DNA of 64,000 nucleotides from Antedon mediterranea (Eukaryota; Echinodermata; Crinoidea; Comatulida; Antedonidae), in the NCBI RefSeq assembly GCF_964355755.1, contig NC_092672.1, forward strand, positions 23,866,501-23,930,500, read 5' to 3'. The notes below the pieces were generated by a model. The model was not told where the DNA came from, did no database searches, and saw only the letters and a list, made by a program, of their open reading frames with translations. A program made the translations under genes and the position numbers. Shown in pieces: positions 23,201-34,300 of this stretch. Position 1 is the stretch's first letter; every line of letters begins with the position of its first letter.

Positions 23201-26200
23201 GGCAAACTGCTTTCAGTGGTTTATTCAATTCATCGTAATCTGGATTCAATTTGTCTTCTACACGTTTCATCCAGTCAGCAATTTCCGGCTGGTTCTTCAG
23301 TAAACCTTTACCAGATGGACAGGCCAACGGTTGAACAACCTGAAAGAATTTAAAAAATACTACTATTATAATGAAATATTTTAATTGGAACGAATGAAAT
23401 TTGTTCTTACTAATGCATGCACTAATCATGTAACATAAACTCCAAATATTTAGAATTTCGTTTTTTTTTATCGATATATGTTTCGGGTTGATGAATAAAC
23501 AACGATATGCATCTTATAAAATCAAACAATGCTCCTCAGAAGGTTGTCCGTTAATCGTTGATGAATAAAGAGCAATAGGATTATTTGGACAATGGGAATG
23601 TATCGCATAAATCAAACATTGCTCCTTTAAAAGTTTGTCTGTTGAACGTTGATGAATTAAGAGCGATAGCATGATTTGGACAACGGGAATGTCTTTATCG
23701 TATAAAATTAACTATAGCTCCGTTGGAAGGTTGTCCGTTGATGGTTAATGAATAAAGAGCAATAGGATGATTTGGACAATGGGAATGTATCGTATAAAAT
23801 TAACTATAGCTCAGTCGGAAGGTTGTCCGTTGATGGTTTATGAATAAAGAGCGATAGGATGATTTGGACAATGGGAATGTATCGTATAAAATCAACTATC
23901 TCCGTCGGAAGGTCGTCCGTTGATGGTTAATGAATAGCCTAATGAACGATACTTGGTTCAGACAGTGGAATGTATGGTACATTATGTACAACCATGGAGT
24001 TTTTAAAATAAGTTATTTTACAACTCCCTGGTACAACTATGGAGGAAAATGATTAAAATTTCGAATTACTTATTTTTGTATTGAGGTAACATGCACATTA
24101 TCTGATTCTGCGCATGCCAAACCAAAATATTAACCACAACCTAAACTTCTTTTAAATCTAGTGATTACCTCACAAATAGCAAACAAGTCGGCAACAGATA
24201 TCTCGTCTCCACACAAGAACCTCTTTCCTTTGAGAAATAACCTATTTATCTTGCCGATGGACTCTTCAGCTTCTTTGACAAACTTGTCGACTGCCTCCTG
24301 ATCTTTTAGTTTCCCGGTACGTTTTGGAACAAATATCTGTATACAAATATAACAGTGGTCTTATTTTGACTAGTTGTGTAGGTTTTAAGTTGCTCCCGTA
24401 TATCTCATTAATCTGGCCGTCGTTTTTGTAACTGGCGTTTTTATAGTTGCATGAGTTATGTATTTTTTAAACTTTACTTTTAAATTATGATATCGGATAT
24501 CAAACTTTTCTAGAGACTTCTTCTTCTAAAAACTCAGATATCTTCTTTAGATCTACAAAAGTCGGATATCTTTTTTGATAGATCTGAAAAACTCGGATAT
24601 CTGGCTTTTCTGACTTAGGTTTCGCCTTATTCCAGCCCATTCTCCCTTTAATTACAACTTCCCGAATTTAGCCATATGACCGTAATGTTAGTTTTGCGCC
24701 TTCATACCACACATTCTTAGCAGCATAACATTGAAATGAAACATTACATTGTTATTTACCTCATTCACCATCACGTTAATTCCCGCTTTCCTAATACCTG
24801 TATGCTGCCAGGCTAAGTAGGCAGCAATCTGAGCCCGAGTCTCAATATTTTTAGGATACCAATGATCTGCTACGTTGTATTTTGCCGCCAGATATCTCAC
24901 TATTGCAGTACTACAAAGAAACAAACCAGAATTCAAAAGGGCCTTATTATTTATAGACTGTCGTTACCAAGTTTTAAATGTTTAGGCCTATAGATATAGG
25001 AAAGTGTTCGTTAGTGACCAATATGTTGTCAACTTGTAATTTCTGTGTTGTATCACCTGCAATTAGGGGATATTGGAGAAAATGATTAATGAAATTGAAA
25101 AAAAAAACTTCTTCACACTTGCATTCTTTACAATGTAGCCTACATGGTTGGACAAGGGGAGTAAGGCATACATTTCTCCAAGTGTGAAATCACCATATTT
25201 AATTGCTGGTACTGACTGAGCTGGCTGGATTGCAGTGTATTCTGGCATTCTATGCTCACCTGTCAAACAACATTATACCTTATTATTTTCTACAGTATAT
25301 ACAAAATGTCTAATACAATTTTTGAAAATAATTAAACAACTTTAAGACAGTGGACTACATTCAGTCAATAAAGGCTAATTATACTAGGACGATTACAAAG
25401 GTAAATATACATTTTCCTATTTTTCTATTTTCGTCCAATTAAATGACGTCATGATTTGTAATAGCAATACTATCGTGACGATACCACAATTTTATTGTTC
25501 TTATTGATCATGACGTCATTTTCATTTGATTTAAAAAAAAAATCTTATTTTAGGCCAAAGACAGCAGCATAAGTGTTATAGTTTCAAAAATTTTCTAATT
25601 TTGTTTTTTAAATAAATATCTTTGTTTTATATAATTATCGTCGTTCGTTATCGTTCGTAGTATAACCGGACCTTATATTATCGTCGTTCGTTATCGTTCG
25701 TAGTATAACCGGACCTTATATTATCGTCGTTCATTATCGTTCGTAGTATAACCGGACCTTAAATCACGAAGAATTATATTTTGGACAACCTACTGTACTG
25801 TAGTAAATGTATGAAAAATTATACAATGAAATGAATGTTTAAAATTATAATATTCTTTTTGCTGATTCTTTCCGCAATTTTGATTATCCTTGAGATAACA
25901 AATATTTAGTGGCTCTGAAATGTTGACTATTATTAAAAACCACAGCAAAGGGACCTGTAACATCGGTAATTAGACCTATAATATTTGTAGACCTGATTAT
26001 CAAACCAGGCACACTATAGTGTTTTCATTGTAAACCTTGTTCCTATGAATGAATGAAAATCACTGACAAAAGCATGATTAAGCAAATTTGTCTGGGTATT
26101 TTTAGAAACTCCATATAAATATTTCATGTGCACATGTTTATTCACATAATGGAGGTGAGGAGATCTTGGTCTTGGTCTTGGACGCAAAGTGAAGGGGTTG

Positions 26201-26700
26201 TTATTTTTTCCCCTCTCCGTCATCACTCTGATTCAGGATTTTTAAGGTGGTCAACTCATTTTTTATTCCCTTTTTTTTGAGCTGAGAAATGCTACGATAA
26301 CTTGGAATGTGATCTATTAGAGTGCTGTTTCTAAAAAATATGTTTCACTTGCAAAGGCAGCATACATGGGATGGGGGAGGGGGGTAGTTGTGCTAGGGGA
26401 TAGTTGTGCTAGGGGGTAATTGTCCGGGTGGTAGTTGTCCTTAGGGGGTAGTTGTCCTATAGGGTAGTTGTCCTATGGGTAATTGTCCGGTTGGTAGTTG
26501 TCCTATGGGGGTAATTGTCCGGGTGGTAGTTGTTCGGGTGGTAATTGTCTAGGTAGTTGTCTGGATACCTTTAAAACAACAGCATATTTTAATAGTGACT
26601 AAAATAAAAAAGCATACCTTTTGCCAAGTCGATGACTTTTTCATGGTAGGGTATCTTGTTATATTTGCAAAACAATACTACGGCACGACTAGGTTGAGAT
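23193..26700 (-). CDS. Theta-class glutathione S-transferase
   Basis: Minus-strand exons: 26618 to about 26700 (QPSRAVVLFCKYNKIPYHEK), 25172-25259 (EHRMPEYTAIQPAQSVPAIK then YGDFTLGE), 24760-24910 (TAIVRYLAAKYNVADHWYPK, ETRAQIAAYLAWQHTGIRK), 24169-24336 (IFVPKRTGKLKDQEAV...FLCGDEISVADLFAICE) and 23193-23339 (ending AVCQQ-stop). Phases agree at each junction. SQPSRAV, GE-TAIVRYL and YLAWQHT are theta-class hallmarks, and the C-terminal D-ISVADL helix is intact. The enzyme conjugates glutathione to electrophiles in the cytosol. The N-terminus is unresolved: no acceptor AG lies just before the SQPSR codons, and a candidate first exon (27120-27094, MHDLHYND then GTAATA) is tentative. Sequence at about 26700-26911 looks like an inserted repeat next to that exon. 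Confidence 0.9.
23520..23960. repeat. Tandem repeat of about 110 bp in a GST intron
   Basis: Four to five imperfect units contain GGTTGTCCGTTGATGGTTAA, TGAATAAAGAGCGATAGGAT, TTTGGACAATGGGAATGTAT and CGTATAAAATCAACTA. The array lies between the last two coding exons. Confidence 0.8.
25635..25765. repeat. Three-unit tandem repeat, about 43 bp
   Basis: TTATCGTCGTTCGTTATCGT followed by TCGTAGTATAACCGGACCTT is present three times with one substitution (TCG to TCA). It lies in a GST intron. Confidence 0.9.
26365..26575. repeat. Short-phrase array, GGGTAGTTGTCC
   Basis: GGTAGTTGTCC, GGTAATTGTCCGGGTGGTAG and TAGTTGTGCTAGGGG recur about ten times with variable spacing, ending just before the first recognised GST exon. 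The style matches the terminal arrays of the foldback-like elements, but no inverted partner was found nearby. Confidence 0.75.
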
Positions 26701-26875
26701 AATGGATTATAGTACACTGTTAAAGCCATCTTTAGCTTTAGTAGAACAATTTAATTGTACAGTATTATCAGGGAGTAGCAACTCTCTGGTATTATCAAGT
26801 GACTGGAGCGGCTGCAATGCTAATGTCAACAAAGTTCGTGCAAAGAGTCAATTGAATATCATTCATGAGCGTGAT

Positions 26876-26911
26876 CTGATCAGGGAGTTGTTATTAGTAA
26901 CAACTCCCTGA
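26876..26911. other. Perfect hairpin, GATCAGGGAGTTGTTA
   Basis: GATCAGGGAGTTGTTA is followed by TTAG and then TAACAACTCCCTGATC, giving a 16-bp stem with a 4-nt loop. It is probably one end of a small inserted repeat next to the first recognised GST exon. Confidence 0.6.
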
Positions 26912-27304
26912 TCTGATTATTCAACCATATCAACGTCTTTTGTACATTTGACCTTGTCATCTCCTTCCGTTTTTCACAAATAAGAGAGCCTAAATAATGC
27001 TATAGAAGTTTGTTTGAATTAACAGTTACGGTTGTGTAATTGTAAAAAGAAATTGTCGTCATAATTATTTATATTTGTTTTATACATTATTACCGTATCG
27101 TTATAGTGGAGGTCATGCATTGTTAAATGTGGGCTCTTATTAGGCTCTGTTTTCGCTGCAAAAAAAACAACAAAAAAACAAAAAACAAAAACTAATGGTT
27201 AAAAACGTGTGATTGTAAATAATTACCATCACATTTCTTTCCTGGCAACGTTGAGAGATTTTAAAAGACTTGCACTCCCATCGGACTATAAACATGCCCC
27301 ATAA

Positions 27305-27425
27305 TAACAATCACCCATTAAGGTAACACTTTAACCACTAACGTAACCAACTTCATTAACCACGTAACAAACTTAACCATTAACTTAACAAAGGGTAACT
27401 ACTAACGTAACAACAGTAGAAAATT
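27305..27425. repeat. TTAACCACTAACGTAAC short-phrase array (left copy)
   Basis: Phrases such as TTAACCACTAACGTAACCAA and TTAACCATTAACTTAAC recur. An inverted equivalent (GTTACGTTGGTGGTTAATGG and relatives) lies at about 30118-30235. The two could be the ends of an element interrupted by later insertions, but the pairing is weak. Confidence 0.5.
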
Positions 27426-28029
27426 CGTGTAAGTTAAACATCCTATTTTTAACTTCAGTTTCCGTCCGTGTGTGTATGTCTATTCTCTATAAAAAAAGTG
27501 TCCAGCCATTGAAGTTTAAAGTCACTGGACAGACAGACATGATACAAATGGAAATGGAACGGCTTCATCACAATAAGGTTTCCATACGAAAATAATGGGT
27601 TTCTTACGGATATAACATTTATTGCCCGCCGGACTAAGACAGATAATTCATAACAGGCTGAAGTTTTATGATTGAAATTTAATTTTCAGCTGTAAATCAA
27701 CACACCATACGTCTAAAGATCAACACATTGAAGGATCGATACACCAACGTTGTCAGTATGATATAAACAAGGCCATATACATGGCTGCAGTCGCGTGCTC
27801 AAGTTAGTGTTTACCGACCAACCGACCGACCAACCGACCGACATAGTGAGCTGTAGAGTGGCTTTGCACGCGACTAAAAAAAAGAAATTTAGTTAAAATT
27901 AACACTATTATTTATCATCTGGTAGGATGATATTTGTTTCCAAAAAGATAGAATTGATGTAATGTGTATGGCCTTGCTGATGCAATTGATGGTTAACATT
28001 GTTTGTGTTTTTTTTAGTTTAGTAATTTC

Positions 28030-28800
28030 ATTTGGAACTCAGACTGAAATCTATGCTGTTTGTCCTTGTTACCAGTGTTAGTGGATTCTTGCTGGTTGTT
28101 TGGACCGATGGATTATTTCTGGTTTCAGCTTTACTATGGAATAGAGCAGAGCATGGTCTGTGTCACAGTTTGCGCTGTGGAAACAGCGAGTAAGGGATAC
28201 GTTGCTGAGGAAGGATCTCGCTAGGATATGGTCCAGTGATGCCAGTCCTTGGATCATGGATAGCACCATGAGACTCTCCTCTTGAAAGATATTCCATAAA
28301 AGGTGTTAGTGACGGTGAAGTGCAGTGAATTCAAGGAGTCTACGTCCATTACTGTTTAATTTTCAAACACCAAAACATCTTTTGTGAGGGGACCAAGGCA
28401 GAAAATCTGCCCCAACACGTGCATTGAAATCTCCAAAGATAAGTATTGTTCTCTTTTCAGGATCTTCAAGACAGCTTGATCTTATTGAGTATAGAACCCA
28501 TCAATCACTTCCGTCGGAGCTTGCATAGTCGGAGCATAGATATTAATTAGGCTAACGACTCCAAGATTGGTGTGAAGCTTCATTGAGATCGTCCGTTCAT
28601 TTCCATCAGTAGGTGGTTCTATAAATGGCAGGATAGATCTACTCGTTTCTCTCCATTATTTTCACCTTTCCAAAAAAGGTTATAGTTCTTTTCTGCAAAT
28701 GAACCTAAGCCAGGAATTCTTGTTTCCTGGAGTGCTGCTATGTCGATATTTAATCGCTGTAATTCTTGATCGATGATTTTCTCAGTTCAGCATTCGGTGT
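28030..28800 (-). pseudogene. Decayed non-LTR retrotransposon endonuclease (APE type)
   Basis: On the minus strand, pieces in several frames read KIIDQELQRLNIDIAALQET (about 28730-28790), then NYNLFWKGENNGEKR, then RTISMKLHTNLGVVSLINIY followed by APTMQAPTEVIDG (about 28500-28600). The distal part has HILARSFLSNV-LTRCFHSANC then DTDHALL. This is the order of an APE-like endonuclease at the start of a LINE ORF2. Frameshifts and stops are frequent, and no reverse transcriptase follows on this strand. Confidence 0.7.
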
Positions 28801-30664
28801 TAGAAAACTCGGGATCCATATTAACCAGAGGGTATATGTCTAATCGAAAGTGTACAAGGAAAATCATGCATATATCTTTATGAAACGAATTAATGGTAAT
28901 GTTTAAATTAGAACAATCAATAGTTATTATATTGTAACGATTTCTAACTATACCATAGGTAAATTAAATTAAGTGTCATGGTTCGTACATTCCATGACGC
29001 TAGACAAAGTTTAATGTAATTTGTGTCTATGTATTCGTTGGTAAGCAATTGCGGTCTACTTGTCAAGTTTGCAGGCTCAATCTCTAACCACCCAATCAGA
29101 GAAAGCAGACGATGACGGATCAGAACCTAAATGGCCAAAAGCTGCTCAGCTTAAGGCAGGCGGTAACTAATAACTGGGATTAAATAACCCCCCTCCCCCA
29201 CCCTACCGTCAGAAGTAGCCTAATCCGTAGCGTCCACATTTCACGCCAATACAATCTAGACTTATAACTCGTAACTATTACTTCTCGATTTGTTTTCATC
29301 CTCAGATGCCAGAGTTTTCTTCTCCGGTGTGTGTGTGTGTGTGTTTGCCTGTGTGATGTTAAGGATCCATGGGTTACCCAAGCGTCACGAATCCTCTCTC
29401 TGCCTTCCCTGCGAATTCCAAAAAAGACCGATGCTATACATTTTGTACAGGGTTGGTTGCAGCATCAATTTGCTATCATTAGTTGACTTCAATAGAAGGA
29501 TGATATGATCCTGTTTCAGTTTTCTGTTGTGGTTAACTCCCTTAGCTTTTAGCTTTACCTAGCCTAATCCACAAGGCAGTGGGTGCTAATGACCCATAGG
29601 TGTGCATTTTTACTCATATGTGGGCTTATTTTACCCATAGGAAGGCTTATTTGCCCATACAGTAGGTGGGACAGGAATTGATATAAGGCAAGGGCGTGTC
29701 TACCCTCCGGTGGGCCAGATACCTTCTATCGGGTTCCTATTCTTCTGTAGCCCTCTCCACATCAGTTTCACTAGTCGCAATAGTAGCTGCTTACAGCGGG
29801 TTCCGTACCGACGAGAAGGTTGTGAAATAGGACTTGTAAAAAGAAAGGATATAAATTCCCAATGGACTGTAATATATCCGCCATATACCAGTACAGGAGA
29901 GTAACCGGATAAAAAATGGTTGTAGTAGAATAAATGAAATAATGAGAAAAATGAAAGAGACTGATGGGAACCACAGGCTAGGCCTCGTAACGCATCATTA
30001 GACTTCACCCACCTTCATCCAACAAAAAAACATAACTGAACTTGAAAATTGTCAACTTTCTTAACAAAAAATATGACGAAACAGTTTTTAAAGTCCAAGA
30101 TTTCTTAACCTTTTTTTTACGGTTACGTTGGTGGTTAATGGAGTTTGTTACGCACGTTGGTTGTTGATTTTTGTTACGTCAGAGGTTAATGTTACATTGG
30201 TAGTAGATTGTTACATTAGTGGGTGTTTGTATACATGCGTCCGCATGAACCGCATTAGTTTTACCCTCACCAAGTTCTTTTCTGTTTTGTGAAAATGATG
30301 AGAATGTAAATGATTACATGTTATGTCGCCATAGGTTATAATATATACATTGTTCATTCTGATTAAAATATCCATATAAAGATGCATACAGTACAGAAAA
30401 CAAACAAAAAACATCCATTCTGAAAGTATCATAATACTAATGCAGCAGTACTAGGCCTGGCCCACACTTTGAATGAAGAATAGATTAATTTTTTTTACCT
30501 ATGGTATAGTTAGAAATCGTTTACAATATAATAACTATTGATTGTTCTAATTAAAACATTACCATTAATTCGTTTCTTTAAAATTTATGCATGATTTTCC
30601 TTGTATACTTAGGAACTTTCGATTAGACATATACCCTCTGGTTAATATAGATCCCGAGTTTCCG
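28800..30664. mobile_element. Element with about 165-bp terminal inverted repeats
   Basis: 28800-28962 (AAACTCGGGATCCATATTAA through CTAACTATACCATAGGTA) is mirrored by 30498-30664 (TACCTATGGTATAGTTAGAA through TAGATCCCGAGTTTCC) with few mismatches. The 1.5-kb interior shows no convincing gene. It includes a GTGTGTGT tract at about 29327 and a CCCATAGG-type short array at 29575-29670. The left end abuts the decayed LINE fragment. Confidence 0.65.
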
Positions 30665-30847
30665 AATTCTAGAAAATGGAAACAATCTCAGAAAATCTGA
30701 GTATTCTTAATTAAATCTAGAAAAACACAGATGTTGGCCTATGGGTTTTCTAGATAAATCTAGAAACTCATATATATCCGAGATCTGAGATATATATCCA
30801 AGATCTGAGTTTATAGACACCCTTCTTAGGTTATAAATAAAGATTAA

Positions 30848-31127
30848 CCCTTTGAAGACGCGAGGTTTCTACCCCAAGTCACTGAGGCTAAAATAAGGTA
30901 TTTTTAATAGGTTTAGGAAAAATGCAAAATACATTTTTAACTGTAACTTTCTGCAACTACTTTACTTTCTGCCTTCCGAAAAATGTCATTTTTTTACCTA
31001 GGTCAAAGTCAAATGCTCAAAAAGTGCAATTTCAGTGACCCCCAAAAGTCAACCCGTACATATACGAGCCTCGCGTCCTGGGAGAGTAAATTACCCCGTG
31101 TGGGAAACGGATCACGTCTTCAAAGGG
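30848..31127. mobile_element. piggyBac-like MITE, 280 bp, TTAA target site
   Basis: The ends CCCTTTGAAGACG and CGTCTTCAAAGGG are perfect inverted repeats, flanked by TTAA at 30844-30847 and 31128-31131. CCCTTTG termini with TTAA duplication are typical of the piggyBac superfamily. There is no coding capacity. Confidence 0.85.
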
Positions 31128-31341
31128 TTAAATAAGGATATAACCTCTAGTCAATGGAAAAAAATAACATTAACGATTTAGTTCTTTGGAAGGAGACGCC
31201 TGTTTAGTTCATGTTTCATCATGAAATTAGAATTTAGCCTGTGGCTAACGAGACAGAATAGGCCTATAGGCCTAATTCAAATAATTATTTTATATACAAA
31301 TGAAGCAAAGTTAGTACCGTATACCAAAACATTTAATACTT

Positions 31342-34300
31342 CTAGAATATCAAATGGCCATCTTCAAAAAGTTCTACATTTGTCTGTGGCATACCATTCA
31401 GAAGATTATCAATTTCGTCTTCTCCAATGAAGTCCCCTATGTCTTCCTCTCTGCTGTAATAATCGCATGTAGAGACTGGAATAAACTCCGTTAAACCAGC
31501 GTGTGCGTTGTCTCTTTTACACGTAGAACCTCATCTAATTTCCAGTAAGGATCTGTAACGTTCTCTCGTTCACATTTTTCTGACTTCTGAGGTTTATCCG
31601 AGGAAACTGACTTCATTGGCGTGTAAGGATTTGAGTCCTGCTTATTTCTTGTGCTTTCCACGAGTAATGGAGACAATTGCAGTGCATCATCATCACCTGT
31701 TTGTTGCAGGCGGAAGTATGCCGTGCTTTCCTCTTTAACTGCCATTTTGTCAGTGGTAACTGGTGATGAGTTTATAAAACCACTTTTCGTAACTGGTGAA
31801 ACTTGGTCGATAGACGGTACAACCATGTAAATGTTTTTCCCTTCTATCTGAGAATCAGGACTAAACTCTTGAAATCCTTGATCAGAACTTGTTGAACTGC
31901 GGTACGATGTAGGTAAGTCCGACTTCTTCGTCTTCAAATCATCAAAAACTTCCTTTTCTACTGATCGTGGACGAACGGGGCTAATTTCCTAAATAAAAGA
32001 GATATCTTTATTAAACATGTTATTTCACGTCTGTTAGGACAAATACAGTGAATGCGTGGTTCTAAACAACATTTCATTACCACGCAAAGTGGATTGAATT
32101 TCGTGAAATACACACCTACATCATTTAGCTAGAGGACCCTAATATTATTTTTAATGAAAGGATCTACACGGGTTATCCTTATTAAAGATGACAAATAAAT
32201 AATAAATCATCTAGGCTGCCTAGCTCTTAAAGATGTATTGTCCCCCCAAAAACCTGAAAAATGAAGATTAATTAAATCAGAATTTGGATAGGTTATAATA
32301 AAGTTTATCACTTCCATAGAAAAAAACGAAAAAAAAATGTTTTTACTTACAAAATGACAAAATAAATGGTTAAATTTAACCAAAACCCACTGGCTGGCAG
32401 CCAATATGACTATTGTTTACTTTAAATTACTGATTTTTCAGGTAAATACATTCAACAAAAAAAGGATGTATTGTCTTTAACTTGAAAGCAATAAAGACAT
32501 GATATTTACCACTTTGAAGAATTTTGGTTCAGGCCATTCAATGAAAATTCGCTTACGTATATACGCATTAAAAGCTCCAAAAAACAGCATAACAAATAAG
32601 ATAATAATTCCCACCACAAGAAACGGAATGATAAATTCATCTGAAAGTACAACATATCATGAATTGTTGCAAATTTTCTGAAAACATGAACATTGTAAAA
32701 GAAAAACAAGAGAAACAATCATTTTTTTCTCTATATGGATTATGAACAATATACGATCACATCTAAAACAATAGAGGCACTTCTTTAATTTGATCACACA
32801 AATGCACCCAAAATATTATTCAAGCAGGTAGTAAAATTACGCTATTTTCAGATTAACGTATGGCTATTGGTAAATTTGCCATGAGAAGATATTATATGCA
32901 ATAGTGAAGCTATTTCTAAGCATTCAGTAGTAGAGAAACAACAACAAGTAGGCCTAACATTGTCGCAATTAAACTCGACATGTGTGCTATTCTAAAGTGT
33001 AATAATTGTTAATAGGCTTATTCACATACTAGGCTCATCTTGCACTGCAACTGTATTCAGAGTTACGGTTCTCTCGGTCACCAAACCTAAAAAAAAATGA
33101 AATTGGTAAATATGAGGCTCTAATGTCTATCTCTAGTTATACATTATGTGATGAAGTAAAATAGATTATGCAAATTTGTCAACATTAAAGTAAAGTAAGT
33201 GTTGAGCACTTTTCACATACTAGGCTCATCTTGCACTGCAACTGTAGGCCTATTCAGAGTCACGGTTCTCTCGGTCACCAAACCTAAAAAAAAATGAAAT
33301 TGGTAAATATGAGGCTCTAATATCTATCTCTAGTTATACATTATGTCATGAAGTAAAATAGATTATGCAAATTTGCCAACATTAAAGTAAAATAAGTGTT
33401 GAGCAATTTTCAGAATATTACCGTAGCTTTTGAGAAGAAGACAAATGATTTCCTTACTTTACTCAATGATACAGAAAATTGGTGCATACTTTTGATTCTG
33501 ATTTAACCATATTATAATGAAACCATTGTTTACTATTAGTTGTTTAAAGATGTATTGTCCCTTTGACTAATTCCAAAAAAAATAAAAAATAACAGATTTC
33601 GAAAAAAAATGGGTCAATTTGAAGTATCATAATAGTAATTTAACTTTCAATAAAAATTAGTCGAAAAAAAAATCATTCAACTGAATTACAAACGGTTTTT
33701 TGTTACAAAAATAACTGTGACTTCCAGTCAAAGTTTTCGATCAAAACATATCCCATAATGCAACGCGCTTGCTAATGAATTATGCATACGACTCCTTTTT
33801 TGGCTTGTTTATTTCGGTACGTACCGCAAGAGAACACACGTGTGAGTTGATTATCATCGTTCATCGCGAGAGAGACGAACCCGTGGTAAAGGATGGGTAA
33901 ACGAGGCCCTTATTCTGGATTGAGATCATCGGAAAAGAAAAGGCGCAAACTTACACGTAATGTAGCGTCAAATGCTCGCAGAATTTTGCTAAACTTCGAT
34001 ACATTTCAGAGATGGACCGTAGTAAAAGAAGCAAATAATTTAGCAAGTAATTCTGATGTTGCAAATTTTTTGCTTGACAGGTAACTTCTCTCTTTAGTAC
34101 AGTGTCCATCGGCTCTAGGGATTAGTTAGGGCCTTTTATTTAGTAAAATAGGCAATACTAGGCCTAGTAAGTAATGATAATTATTATTATTGGTACTATA
34201 GTTCCACAGAGTTATAGATAGCCTAATTATTTTGAATTTAGTATAATACTAATAATAATAAATAGGTTAGGTTAGACCTCCAGGCTAGGCCTAGCCTATC

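Noticed and set aside
29320-29345. GTGTGTGT tract as a regulatory element
   Set aside because: It is a simple dinucleotide microsatellite inside transposon DNA with no supporting context.
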